Below are positions 8,857 through 17,017 of a DNA stretch of 55,129 bases, in pieces (the first letter of the stretch is position 1; each line of letters begins with the position of its first letter). This stretch comes from Nevskia sp. (GTDB lineage Bacteria > Pseudomonadota > Gammaproteobacteria > Nevskiales > Nevskiaceae): positions 1 through 55,129 of the forward strand of contig JAQGNS010000193.1 in the NCBI GenBank assembly GCA_028291705.1, written 5' to 3'. The notes beneath the pieces were generated by a model. It saw nothing but the letters and a program-made list of their open reading frames with translations. It made no database searches and was not told the DNA's origin. A program made the translations under genes and the position numbers.

Positions 8857-9102
8857 TCAGTGCGCAGCCTTGTAGTCGCGCACGACTTGTTCGACGAATT
8901 CGGCCTCGACTGCAGCGTTCCATTCAACCGGGAAGTAGGCGTCCGGCTGAGTGAGAAGCCAGTCCGAGGTCTTGGCCGCAAGCGCCTTGGCTGCAGCGAT
9001 GTTGTCGGCCGGCAAGCGACCGGATGCGCTGAGGCGCTCGATCTGGGCGCGCATGTAGCTTTCGAAACTGCTGACACCAAGGAGCGTGTTGCCTGTGGAC
9101 AT
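8857..9102 (-). CDS. hypothetical protein
   Basis: MSTGNTLLGVSSFESYMRAQIERLSAS... Confidence 0.6.
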   Translation of the reverse strand: MSTGNTLLGVSSFESYMRAQIERLSASGRLPADNIAAAKALAAKTSDWLLTQPDAYFPVEWNAAVEAEFVEQVVRDYKAAH

Positions 9103-9153
9103 GTTGACCCTTTTGCCCCTGGACCCGGGACACGGCGGATGCGTCGCATCCAT

Positions 9154-9169
9154 GTATTAAATGTAATAC
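9154..9169. promoter_or_regulatory. 16-bp inverted repeat GTATTA-AATG-TAATAC upstream of the SRAP operon
   Basis: Perfect 6-bp arms around 4 bp, in the leader of the 9102-7956 gene set. Confidence 0.5.
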
Positions 9170-9326
9170 GCCTAAGCCGATTCAGCAAGCCTTTCTTTGT
9201 AACACGGCAAATTCTCGGAACCACACATCAATCCGGACAGGCCGCACGCGTACGGGAGCACATGGGCGGCATCGTACATTGGGGGGATGATCCTGCCCGC
9301 GCGGAGCGGTTCAAGCGCTGAAATGC

Positions 9327-9358
9327 AAAAAGCGCCCCGACCACTTGGGCCGGGGCGT
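9327..9358 (-). terminator. Rho-independent terminator ending the late operon
   Basis: Minus strand CGCCCCG-loop-CGGGGCG then cTTTTT, just after the Rz1 stop. Confidence 0.85.
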
Positions 9359-9395
9359 GTTGAAGTGCCGGAGTTGAGCCGGCCAGGAGAATGCG

Positions 9396-9641
9396 TTACG
9401 GCTGCGACAGGGCCTCAACCAGGCGGCGCTGCCGGCTCTGGCATTCGCGGTACAGGCCGATCACCTCCACCGACCACCGCAGGACCGACGCCCCAGTGCC
9501 ATCCGCCGGGGCGCTCAGGTCCGGGCACGGCTGGCGCAGGCTGGCTGGCGGCGGGTCTGGGGGCGCCGAGGGTGCGCTCAATGAGGCGCATGCCGTCAGG
9601 CTCAATGCACACGTTGCGGTAAACCAGTTTTTCAGTCTCAT
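9396..9641 (-). CDS. Rz1: Rz1-like o-spanin lipoprotein, largely nested in Rz
   Basis: MRLKNWFTATCALSLTACASLSAPSAPP: lipobox LTAC, Pro-rich, alternate frame of Rz. Confidence 0.85.
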   Translation of the reverse strand: MRLKNWFTATCALSLTACASLSAPSAPPDPPPASLRQPCPDLSAPADGTGASVLRWSVEVIGLYRECQSRQRRLVEALSQP

Positions 9642-9873
9642 GCTCGACCTCGACGGTGACGGTATGCACTTCGGTGCGGATCTTGGCTTTATCGGCTTCG
9701 TGGCCGGTGGCCGCTGTGTCGCCGAGCTTCCGCTGCTGGCGGGCATCGGACTCGCGCAGCTCGCGCGCCTTCACTTCGGCGATCGCGTCCTGGCCGGCGT
9801 GCCACTTGACGCCGCCTGCGGCACCAGCGGCGAAGATGGCCAGGGCGATCACCAGTTGGGCGAGAATGCTCAT
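9415..9873 (-). CDS. Rz: Rz-like i-spanin
   Basis: MSILAQLVIALAIFAAGAAGGVKWHAGQDAIAEVKARELRE...; N-terminal TM plus coiled coil. Confidence 0.85.
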   Translation of the reverse strand: MSILAQLVIALAIFAAGAAGGVKWHAGQDAIAEVKARELRESDARQQRKLGDTAATGHEADKAKIRTEVHTVTVEVEHETEKLVYRNVCIEPDGMRLIERTLGAPRPAASQPAPAVPGPERPGGWHWGVGPAVVGGGDRPVPRMPEPAAPPG

Positions 9874-10274
9874 TTGATGTCCAACCAGTAGGCAGGAAGG
9901 TCCAGCAGCGGCTGCACCGTACCGGCGAGCGCGTGCGTGCAGTCGCCGAGGAAGATCACTTCGCCGGGCTGGGCGCCGTTGCAGCCGATGAAGGTATGGC
10001 AGATGTGCTCCTTCTGCACCTGCTCCCACGGCGCCGCGCGCCACTGCTCGATGTTCTCGGGCGTGACCGGGGGCGTCCACATCTGCCGACGGTACAGCAC
10101 GGACGGAGTGAAAACGGGCTTCTCGACGTTGCCGTCCCACCCCCAAGACTGGCCTGGCTTGCCGCCCTGCACGATGACGCCGTGCACCTCGTCGCAGCCT
10201 TGGCACCAGTAGGTCAGCCGGCGTGCGCCGTCAGCGTCATCGGTCTGCACCAGTTTCCTGGAGAGCGTGCTCAT
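9870..10274 (-). CDS. DUF6527-like protein
   Basis: WCQGCDEVHGV...SWGWDGNVEKPVFTPSVL...CHTFIGCNG...FLGDCTHALAG. Confidence 0.7.
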   Translation of the reverse strand: MSTLSRKLVQTDDADGARRLTYWCQGCDEVHGVIVQGGKPGQSWGWDGNVEKPVFTPSVLYRRQMWTPPVTPENIEQWRAAPWEQVQKEHICHTFIGCNGAQPGEVIFLGDCTHALAGTVQPLLDLPAYWLDIK

Positions 10275-10753
10275 GACACCGCCTGACCGGCCGCGATCGC
10301 GCGCAGGCCGCTGGCGCCGAGGAACAGCGCTTTCTCTGCGGCGCGCCGACGGCGCAGGCCCAGCATCACCTTGCCGCCGGACCGGTTCCAGACCAGGAAC
10401 TGTTCGGCGGCGCCCTCGAGGTCTGCCAGGTTGAACAGCCGCATCAGCGTGGAGCCGCGCAGGTTCGGCAGGCCGATGTTGTAGCCGAGGCAGACCAGCG
10501 CATCGAACTGGCCCTGCGTGGGCTGCTGCTGCACCATCTCGTTGATGGCGGGCTCGAACTCCTGCACCAGGCGCTTCGCCAGCCGGCCGTCGGCCTCGGC
10601 CTGGTTGATGCACATGCCCGGGATCACGTCGGGACCGGTATCGCCCCAGCCGATGGTCCACGGCGCGCCGCCAGTGCCCGGGTCGGGGTATGCCTCCAGC
10701 TTGCACTGCTCGAAGTATTGGATGACGGCGATGCCGTTGCTGGAGGTCTTCAT
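10271..10753 (-). CDS. endolysin, GH24 lysozyme (P22 gp19/lambdoid RrrD type)
   Basis: FEQCKLEAYPDPGTGGAPWTIGWGDTG catalytic E...T region; FDALVCLGYNIG. Confidence 0.9.
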   Translation of the reverse strand: MKTSSNGIAVIQYFEQCKLEAYPDPGTGGAPWTIGWGDTGPDVIPGMCINQAEADGRLAKRLVQEFEPAINEMVQQQPTQGQFDALVCLGYNIGLPNLRGSTLMRLFNLADLEGAAEQFLVWNRSGGKVMLGLRRRRAAEKALFLGASGLRAIAAGQAVS

Positions 10754-10992
10754 GGTGTGTCCTTCGTTTCCTCGTCCTTCGCCAAGCTGTCCTGCTGGAT
10801 GAACTTGGCCACCAGGCCGATGCCGATCACGATGGCGACGACCGTGGCCACGCCATGCGCCACGCTCGGCGGAAGATCAGCCTTCATCGAGTCCGGATAG
10901 GCAAGCCAGCCGGTCTGCACCGTGGCGGCCAGCGCGAGGGCCTTGGTGCTGATGTGTTTGCATACCGTGCGCGCGTTGTCGACCATCTTCAT
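10750..10992 (-). CDS. putative holin
   Basis: Small membrane protein directly upstream of endolysin; VATVVAIVIGIGLVAKFI TM segment. Confidence 0.6.
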   Translation of the reverse strand: MKMVDNARTVCKHISTKALALAATVQTGWLAYPDSMKADLPPSVAHGVATVVAIVIGIGLVAKFIQQDSLAKDEETKDTP

Positions 10993-11270
10993 TTCTTGCT
11001 CCCTGCGCTCACCGCACGCCCGATTTCGTTGACCGAGCGCTGCAGATCCTTGATGTCCGACTTGATTTCCCGCAGCGCGTCTTTCTGCTCCAGGGTTCGG
11101 TCGGTGGCCTGCACCACCGCAGTGGTGGCCTTTTCTTCCAGCACGCCGATCCGCTTGTCCAGCAGTGCGTAGGAGGACATCACGCCAATCACCATCGCGA
11201 CGAAGGTGAGGATGTGGCCCGCGTTGATGGTCGGGTCGAAGCTGAGTCGCTTGCGTGGTTCTGGCTGCAT
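10989..11270 (-). CDS. small membrane protein with coiled coil (lysis cassette)
   Basis: MQPEPRKRLSFDPTINAGHILTFVAMVIGVMSSYALLDKRIGVLEEKATT. Confidence 0.6.
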   Translation of the reverse strand: MQPEPRKRLSFDPTINAGHILTFVAMVIGVMSSYALLDKRIGVLEEKATTAVVQATDRTLEQKDALREIKSDIKDLQRSVNEIGRAVSAGSKK

Positions 11271-11293
11271 GTCTTCCTTTCTGTTGAATCGAT

Positions 11294-11974
11294 TCAGGAC
11301 CAAACTGCAGTCAGGTTTGTGATGCGGATCGCGTTGGGGCAGAGATTCACGCCATCCGCCGCGTCAAAAAAGGCGATCGACTCCAGGCTCATGTCGATGC
11401 CTGGATTGCTGTCGGCCAGGTCGACGTTCTGCAGCGGCGCGCCGTTGGCGATCGAGTAGCCGAGGCGGTTCGGTGCCTCGAGCGACCGGATCTCGACGTC
11501 GTAGGGCGTCCAGTCCTTCAGTGCTGGCGACACGCTCGCGGCGAGCAGCGGCTCGAACCCTGGCGGCTCATTGCCAACGGACCACGTCTCGAGTACCGCG
11601 ATCGGCAGCAGATCCGGCAAGTTGCGCGTCGCGAAGCTGGAGCTGTGGAAGCGTCCAAAGTCCAGGCCATGACCGCGGTACTGGGCGGACGGGATGGCAT
11701 CCAGCTTGGCCCGCAGCATCACGCCTGCATGGCCATCCGGTTCACACCCCAAGAAGCCCTCGAACACGACGCGGAACCGCACTGCGAGCGTGTGCTGGCC
11801 CGGCTGGCGTCCTGTGGTCGGGAACTGCACGATCTGCCCGCCGTGATCGAGCACCACCTGGGGCGCGAGCAGGGTGACGGATTCAGCTGTCCCCGAACTG
11901 CTGCCGCCGCCGCACGAACCGAGCGCACAGGCTCCCGCCGCCGCCAGCGTGGCAGCCAGTAAGAGCGCGCGCAT
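11294..11974 (-). CDS. putative secreted lipoprotein
   Basis: MRALLLAATLAAAGACALGSCGGGSSSG: signal sequence with lipobox-like LGSC then Gly/Ser linker. Confidence 0.65.
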   Translation of the reverse strand: MRALLLAATLAAAGACALGSCGGGSSSGTAESVTLLAPQVVLDHGGQIVQFPTTGRQPGQHTLAVRFRVVFEGFLGCEPDGHAGVMLRAKLDAIPSAQYRGHGLDFGRFHSSSFATRNLPDLLPIAVLETWSVGNEPPGFEPLLAASVSPALKDWTPYDVEIRSLEAPNRLGYSIANGAPLQNVDLADSNPGIDMSLESIAFFDAADGVNLCPNAIRITNLTAVWS

Positions 11975-11977
11975 GGG

Positions 11978-13441
11978 TTACGGTGTTTTGCGGATGCCGA
12001 CCAGCTTCACCGTGCCGGTCGCAGCCACTCCGGTGATCCACTTGAGGCGGATTGCATTGACCGCAGTTATCGCGAGCCGGAAGCCGCCACCGATCTCGCG
12101 CGCAGCAGTCCCGGAGCTAGGCGCATACGTCACATCCCAAGCTATCGCCTTGTTGATGGTCGAACTGGCCGGATTGGAAAGAGTGATGACGCCATTGATC
12201 CCACTCCCTGCCAGCACATTGCTAACAGCGACCTGATTCGCCACAACGAAGGAAGTGGTGCTGGCCGGTGACGTTCCGGCCGGGGTCGCCGCGCCGGTGG
12301 AGTTCCCCATTGACGAATAGGCGTAGTTGCCTGCACTGTTTGCGAAGGTCGAACCTCCATCAGTGGAGGTCAGGATCTGTAGCTGATCGCCGTTGGAGCC
12401 CGGAGTGAAATTGATAAGGCGGATCTGGTATTCGTCGTAGGTGGCATCAATCCCGGTGGTCAGGTCGATCTGCGCTTGCCCGCTGGCCGTCGTCGCCGAG
12501 AGCACCACCGTGCCGGAATTGCCAATCACCGGCGTCCCGTCGGCCTTGAAAATGCTCACGCGGAACTGCGTTGTCGTGATCGCAACCACTTCCAATCGGT
12601 CACCCGCCGCGCACGTGTAGTTCACGCTCCCCGGCAGGATCAGGTTCGCTCCGTTGGTCAATGGCCACGCGGCTGCGGCAATCAGCGTGCGCGTAGAGCC
12701 GGCCTGTGGCGCCGCGGAAAAACCAGTCGTCGGCGTGGTTCCCGTGATGCTGATCACATTTCCTTCGGACGACGTCCAGATGTTCGGCGTGGTCGCGCTG
12801 GCGATGTCGGGGCCTTTCAGGAAGTTGAAGCCGCCGGTCGCATTGCCGCCGGTGATTGAGACGGGAATGCTGGTGTGGGTGGCGCTGATCAGGGCGTAGT
12901 CCACCAGCGTCACCGAGATGTCGAGCCCGGCAGCGTCCGGCACGATCACCACCGTCGTCTTGGAGCTTCCGTCGTAGGTGCTGGTGGAGATCGTTCCGTA
13001 AAGCGCTCCAGAGTTCACCGTGTAGCGCACGCGGCGATTGACCTGAAGAATTCCAGTCTGGTCGCCCGGCACGCTGAACGACGTTGCGCTGATGTACGTT
13101 GGCACGTAGCCAGACGTGACCCACTCGCTCTGGGTGAAGCTGGTGACGTTGATGCCCACCACGTTGTCCCACGAGCCAAGGGTGTTACCGGCTGCGTCGG
13201 TCAACACGAATTTGTAGGCGACACCATTGGCAAGCCACACCTCATTGGGCGGCTGGCCGGTAGAGTCCAGAATGACCGGATTCGCGTTTTGCACCGCCTG
13301 CGTGCTGTCAGTCCAGGTGGCCTGGTTCGTGTTGACCGACCCCGCCAGATAGGTGAACAGCTTGCCTCCGGACAGCACTGCCCCGGTGCTGCTCAGAAAC
13401 CTCCACCCGGCGCCGGCCAGCGGACTCAGGAATGCACTCAT
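11978..13441 (-). CDS. tail fiber/tailspike-like protein
   Basis: N-terminal GGKLFTYLAGSVNTNQATWTDSTQAVQNANPVILDSTGQPPNEVWLANGVAYKFVLTDAAGN is typical of phage tail fiber N-termini. Confidence 0.75.
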   Translation of the reverse strand: MSAFLSPLAGAGWRFLSSTGAVLSGGKLFTYLAGSVNTNQATWTDSTQAVQNANPVILDSTGQPPNEVWLANGVAYKFVLTDAAGNTLGSWDNVVGINVTSFTQSEWVTSGYVPTYISATSFSVPGDQTGILQVNRRVRYTVNSGALYGTISTSTYDGSSKTTVVIVPDAAGLDISVTLVDYALISATHTSIPVSITGGNATGGFNFLKGPDIASATTPNIWTSSEGNVISITGTTPTTGFSAAPQAGSTRTLIAAAAWPLTNGANLILPGSVNYTCAAGDRLEVVAITTTQFRVSIFKADGTPVIGNSGTVVLSATTASGQAQIDLTTGIDATYDEYQIRLINFTPGSNGDQLQILTSTDGGSTFANSAGNYAYSSMGNSTGAATPAGTSPASTTSFVVANQVAVSNVLAGSGINGVITLSNPASSTINKAIAWDVTYAPSSGTAAREIGGGFRLAITAVNAIRLKWITGVAATGTVKLVGIRKTP

Positions 13442-13452
13442 TGCGTGACCTC

Positions 13453-13477
13453 AAAAAAAAAGCCCGCAAGCGCGGGC
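13453..13477 (-). terminator. Rho-independent terminator/attenuator
   Basis: Minus strand GCCCGC-GCTT-GCGGGC followed by nine T. Confidence 0.85.
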
Positions 13478-13496
13478 CGGTGGGGTGTGATTTGAA

Positions 13497-14825
13497 TCAC
13501 GTGGAATAGGTGAAGTGCTTCGCATAGCCGAGCGCGTGCAGCTCGGGCAGTTGCTTTTCCAGGCCTTCGCCGATGTCGTCGCGCACGATCATGTTCGACA
13601 GGCTCAACTGGTTCACGGTCTTGTAGACGCGCTCGGCGGACTGCTTGACGCTATTGCCGTAGCCGACCACGACCATCACGTAGTCACCGGCGGTGTTCCA
13701 GAGCGGCCGCTCGACGATCTTTTCGCCCTCCATGTCAGGCATGACATCGATCTTCACTGCCATCGGGTACAGGTGCTTTTTGTTGCCCTTGGTGACGCCG
13801 TAAATCGGAACACCGGTCAACTCCTTTTTGGTCGCTGCGGAGTACGGGAAGTCCGGCTGAGCCACAACCACGCAGGTGCTGATGTCCTCGGAAAACGAGG
13901 TCGAATCCTTGCCGTCCAGCGCATCAATCATCCACTGCGCCGGGTCGTCCTTCACGGCTCCGAGCATCTGCGTGAAGATCGGCCAGCCGGGACGCACTGT
14001 CCATTCGGTCGGCCATGGCTTGCCCTTGTCGTCGACCATGAAGCCGAGCGCGGTGTCGCCCAGGTGGCCGAGCTCCATCAGCGCGTCCTCCAGCTTCCCC
14101 AGCGTTTCTTTGCCGATCTTCGATTCGCCGACGAAGCCTGAGACGGTGCCCATCTCGCCGGTGTTCGGACCGTGGTTGCCGGACATCAGCTTTTTGTGCT
14201 CGAAGCTCTCGTTGTACTGCCCGATGAAGCCCTTGGATCCCATCCAGCGCGAGACTCCGAACTCGATGCCTTTGATGAAGGTCTGCAGCATCACCTCGCC
14301 CTTGGGCTGTTTGCCCTGCTCCTGGATCCTGCGCATCCATCCGATCAGATCGGCCGGGCTCTTGGACACATAGGTGAGGCTCTTGTCCTCGTTGTCCCCG
14401 AGCGTCTTGAAGACGAACCGTTCCTCGGTCTTCTTGACGTGGTTCTCTGCCTCCTTCATGGTCTTGAAGACCTTGTACGGAGCGCATTCGATGCCGACCT
14501 TCTCCATCGCCTTCATGCCGTCGCCGCGGCTGATCTCGAGGTTGGCCGATTTCACCGAGGGGCCGAAATACTTGGCGCCCTTCTTCTTGAAGAACTCCAG
14601 GCGTTCAATGTAGTCGTCGTTCGATGTGGCAAAGATCAGGTCCGCCCACATCGCGGAGCTGACCCAGTTCTCGACCTTCGTGATGCCCTTGAAGCCGCGG
14701 CCGGTGTCCGGGTTGTTGCAGGGCTTGGGCTTGACGAACCATCGGACCTCGTGGCCGGCTTGAGCGCAGCGCCACGCGAATGACAAGCCGACGTTGTCGG
14801 TGTCGACGATCAGGATTTTGCTCAT
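13497..14825 (-). CDS. PurD-like (phosphoribosylamine-glycine ligase family) ATP-grasp protein
   Basis: AKYFGPSVKSANLEISRGDGMKAMEKVGI...; SGNHGPNTGEMGTVSGF matches PurD DTGPNTGGMGAYSP; TALGFMVDDKGKPWPTEWTVRPGWP. Confidence 0.8.
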   Translation of the reverse strand: MSKILIVDTDNVGLSFAWRCAQAGHEVRWFVKPKPCNNPDTGRGFKGITKVENWVSSAMWADLIFATSNDDYIERLEFFKKKGAKYFGPSVKSANLEISRGDGMKAMEKVGIECAPYKVFKTMKEAENHVKKTEERFVFKTLGDNEDKSLTYVSKSPADLIGWMRRIQEQGKQPKGEVMLQTFIKGIEFGVSRWMGSKGFIGQYNESFEHKKLMSGNHGPNTGEMGTVSGFVGESKIGKETLGKLEDALMELGHLGDTALGFMVDDKGKPWPTEWTVRPGWPIFTQMLGAVKDDPAQWMIDALDGKDSTSFSEDISTCVVVAQPDFPYSAATKKELTGVPIYGVTKGNKKHLYPMAVKIDVMPDMEGEKIVERPLWNTAGDYVMVVVGYGNSVKQSAERVYKTVNQLSLSNMIVRDDIGEGLEKQLPELHALGYAKHFTYST

Positions 14826-17017
14826 GGTCGGCCCTCTTCTGCAATGGAAGCGGCCGCCGCGCCGGGCAGGAAAGCGCGCAGTTCCTTGGAATCCTTCATC
14901 CGGAAGGGCGTGGCAGGGATCATCAGCGACTCGTCCACCGCCTTGCCAGCCTTGCCGACCTCAGTGGCCTTGCCGGCCAAGCGAATGGTGCCCCGGATCG
15001 TGTTTCCAACGACCGGCAGGTGGCTGAACACCTTGTCCAGCAGCATCATGGCGTTCACGCCGGTGTCCGAGCCCTGGATCCGCTTGGGCGGGGACGTTTT
15101 CAGGTCTTCCGCGGCCTTGACGACAGCACGCAGCTGCGTGGCCGTGGTCTCCCCGAGCAGCAAGTCCAGCTTCTCGTCGCCGATCTTGTCCAGCGCCCGC
15201 TTCAGTGCCGGCGCCGACACGTTGGCCGCCCCGCTCTCGTCGACCACACCCTTGGTAGCCTCCTGCCGAATGTAGTTCACCGTCTCGCCAGCCAGCTCTC
15301 GTAGTGCTTTACGGCCCTGCTTTCGGGTGCCTTTGGATTCGGCCGTGAGAAGCGACTCGCGCAGATTCCGGACGTCCTGGATCGAGCCTTTCACGATCGA
15401 CTTGTCGAACACGTCTTCCAGCGCCACCTTCCGGTCGGTCGAATACTTGCCGCCCTTGGTCTCCAGCAGCTTGGAGACCGCTTCCTGGTTGGCGAACTCG
15501 CCCTTGTAGTCCTTGTATGCGCCGCGGGCCGCCTTGAACGCCTCGCCGCCTTTGCCCTCGATCATCTGGTCCAGCACCGCCTTGACCTCGGGCACCCAGC
15601 CGGAGCCTTCGCTTCCTGACTGGCCGATGCGCTCGGCCACCTTGCGCAGTTCGGACACCTCGCGCAGCTTGATGTCGCGCGACAGCTGCGGCTGACCGAG
15701 GTCGTCGACACCGGTCACGATCTGGTTCTTCTTCAGGCGGTCGGTGATCCAGCTGACAGCGGCCGCATTCGGGTGGTCGCGCACATAGTCCAGCAGCGGG
15801 TACGGCGACACCGTTTCGGCCGATTCGGCGCTCTTGTTGGCCTGGTCGTAGAGCTTTCGGACCTTGGCCTTGCCTTCGGCCGCCTTGGCTCCGAGCGCCT
15901 TTTCGGCGACTTGTCGACCGACCTCTTCGGACGTGGTCGCCTTGGGTGAGCCCTTGCTGCCAAGATTGTCCAGGTTGTCCAGCAAGCCCTGATTCTGTTC
16001 AACGTACCGCTGGCGCAGGGGAGCGCCATCCGACGTCTGGGACAGTTGCTGCTCCGCCCGCAGCTGCACCGGGTCGCGCGCCAGCTGACCCTTGGTGGCC
16101 GTGATGGGGACCGGCAGCGCTTTCATCTCCGCGGCGCGTTTCACCATGTCGGGTGTGATCGCCTCCAGCTTCTTGGCGTTGGTGGCGTCCGTCACAAGTG
16201 TGGCGATCTGCTTGCGTGCCGCCACGTTCAATTTGCCCCAGTCCAGTCCCGAAGTGCGCGCCTTGATCTCTGCGCGCTGCAGCACCTCGCCGCGTTCTGT
16301 GGCCTTTGCAGCGGCTTCCGCTGCCTGCGAGGCCTGGGAGCCAGCACGGTTCTTGACGGCGGCCGCGCCGCCCAGCAATGTTGCCGCGACAGGCACGGCG
16401 GCCTCGCCGATGGTCTCTCCTGCTGCCCGCCCCTTCTCGCCGCCCACAGCCGAGCCAATGGCGCCGCCGATCGCGCCTGTGGCCTTGCTTCCCATTTCGA
16501 ACGGCAGCCCAGCGGCTTCCGTGATGTTCTGGCCCGCCGCCGTGCGCGGCCGGTAGGCCATCTCCGAGACCTTGTTGACCGTGTCCGCCCCTTTTTGCAG
16601 GGATGCGTCGACGCCATCTCCCATCGCCATGCCGTAGAGCGCCCGACCGGCGCCGGCCAGGCCGCCCGCAACCTGCGATGCCCCACCGGCCACCATGCCG
16701 ATCGCCGCATCCACCATCGGAACTGCCGGGATCCTGCCTTCCTTGCGCGCCAGCTTGTTGCGCCGCGAGAAGCGTTCCGACGTCTTTTCGTCCGGTGGCG
16801 CGTACTCCGAGGCATCGTGCCCGTCGTCACCGGCCATGTGCAGGTCGAACTTGTCCACAGGCTTGGCTGGCGTTTTCGCCGCCGGCTTTGCCGCGGGCGT
16901 GCCGTTGTTCGACTGGATGAAGGCCGCCAGCGCCGTCGCCGCCTCCGTGTCGCCGGCTGCGTCGGCGTTGACCAGCGCCGTGCGCGCTTCTTCGATCTGG
17001 CTATTGGGGACGGGCAT
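14822..17017 (-). CDS. large internal virion/DNA-ejection-type protein
   Basis: 731 aa, Ala/Gly-rich helical and coiled segments, in podovirus ejection position. Confidence 0.5.
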   Translation of the reverse strand: MPVPNSQIEEARTALVNADAAGDTEAATALAAFIQSNNGTPAAKPAAKTPAKPVDKFDLHMAGDDGHDASEYAPPDEKTSERFSRRNKLARKEGRIPAVPMVDAAIGMVAGGASQVAGGLAGAGRALYGMAMGDGVDASLQKGADTVNKVSEMAYRPRTAAGQNITEAAGLPFEMGSKATGAIGGAIGSAVGGEKGRAAGETIGEAAVPVAATLLGGAAAVKNRAGSQASQAAEAAAKATERGEVLQRAEIKARTSGLDWGKLNVAARKQIATLVTDATNAKKLEAITPDMVKRAAEMKALPVPITATKGQLARDPVQLRAEQQLSQTSDGAPLRQRYVEQNQGLLDNLDNLGSKGSPKATTSEEVGRQVAEKALGAKAAEGKAKVRKLYDQANKSAESAETVSPYPLLDYVRDHPNAAAVSWITDRLKKNQIVTGVDDLGQPQLSRDIKLREVSELRKVAERIGQSGSEGSGWVPEVKAVLDQMIEGKGGEAFKAARGAYKDYKGEFANQEAVSKLLETKGGKYSTDRKVALEDVFDKSIVKGSIQDVRNLRESLLTAESKGTRKQGRKALRELAGETVNYIRQEATKGVVDESGAANVSAPALKRALDKIGDEKLDLLLGETTATQLRAVVKAAEDLKTSPPKRIQGSDTGVNAMMLLDKVFSHLPVVGNTIRGTIRLAGKATEVGKAGKAVDESLMIPATPFRMKDSKELRAFLPGAAAASIAEEGRP

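Noticed and set aside
11978-13441. Diversity-generating retroelement target in the tail fiber
   Set aside because: No reverse transcriptase or template/variable repeat pair seen in the window
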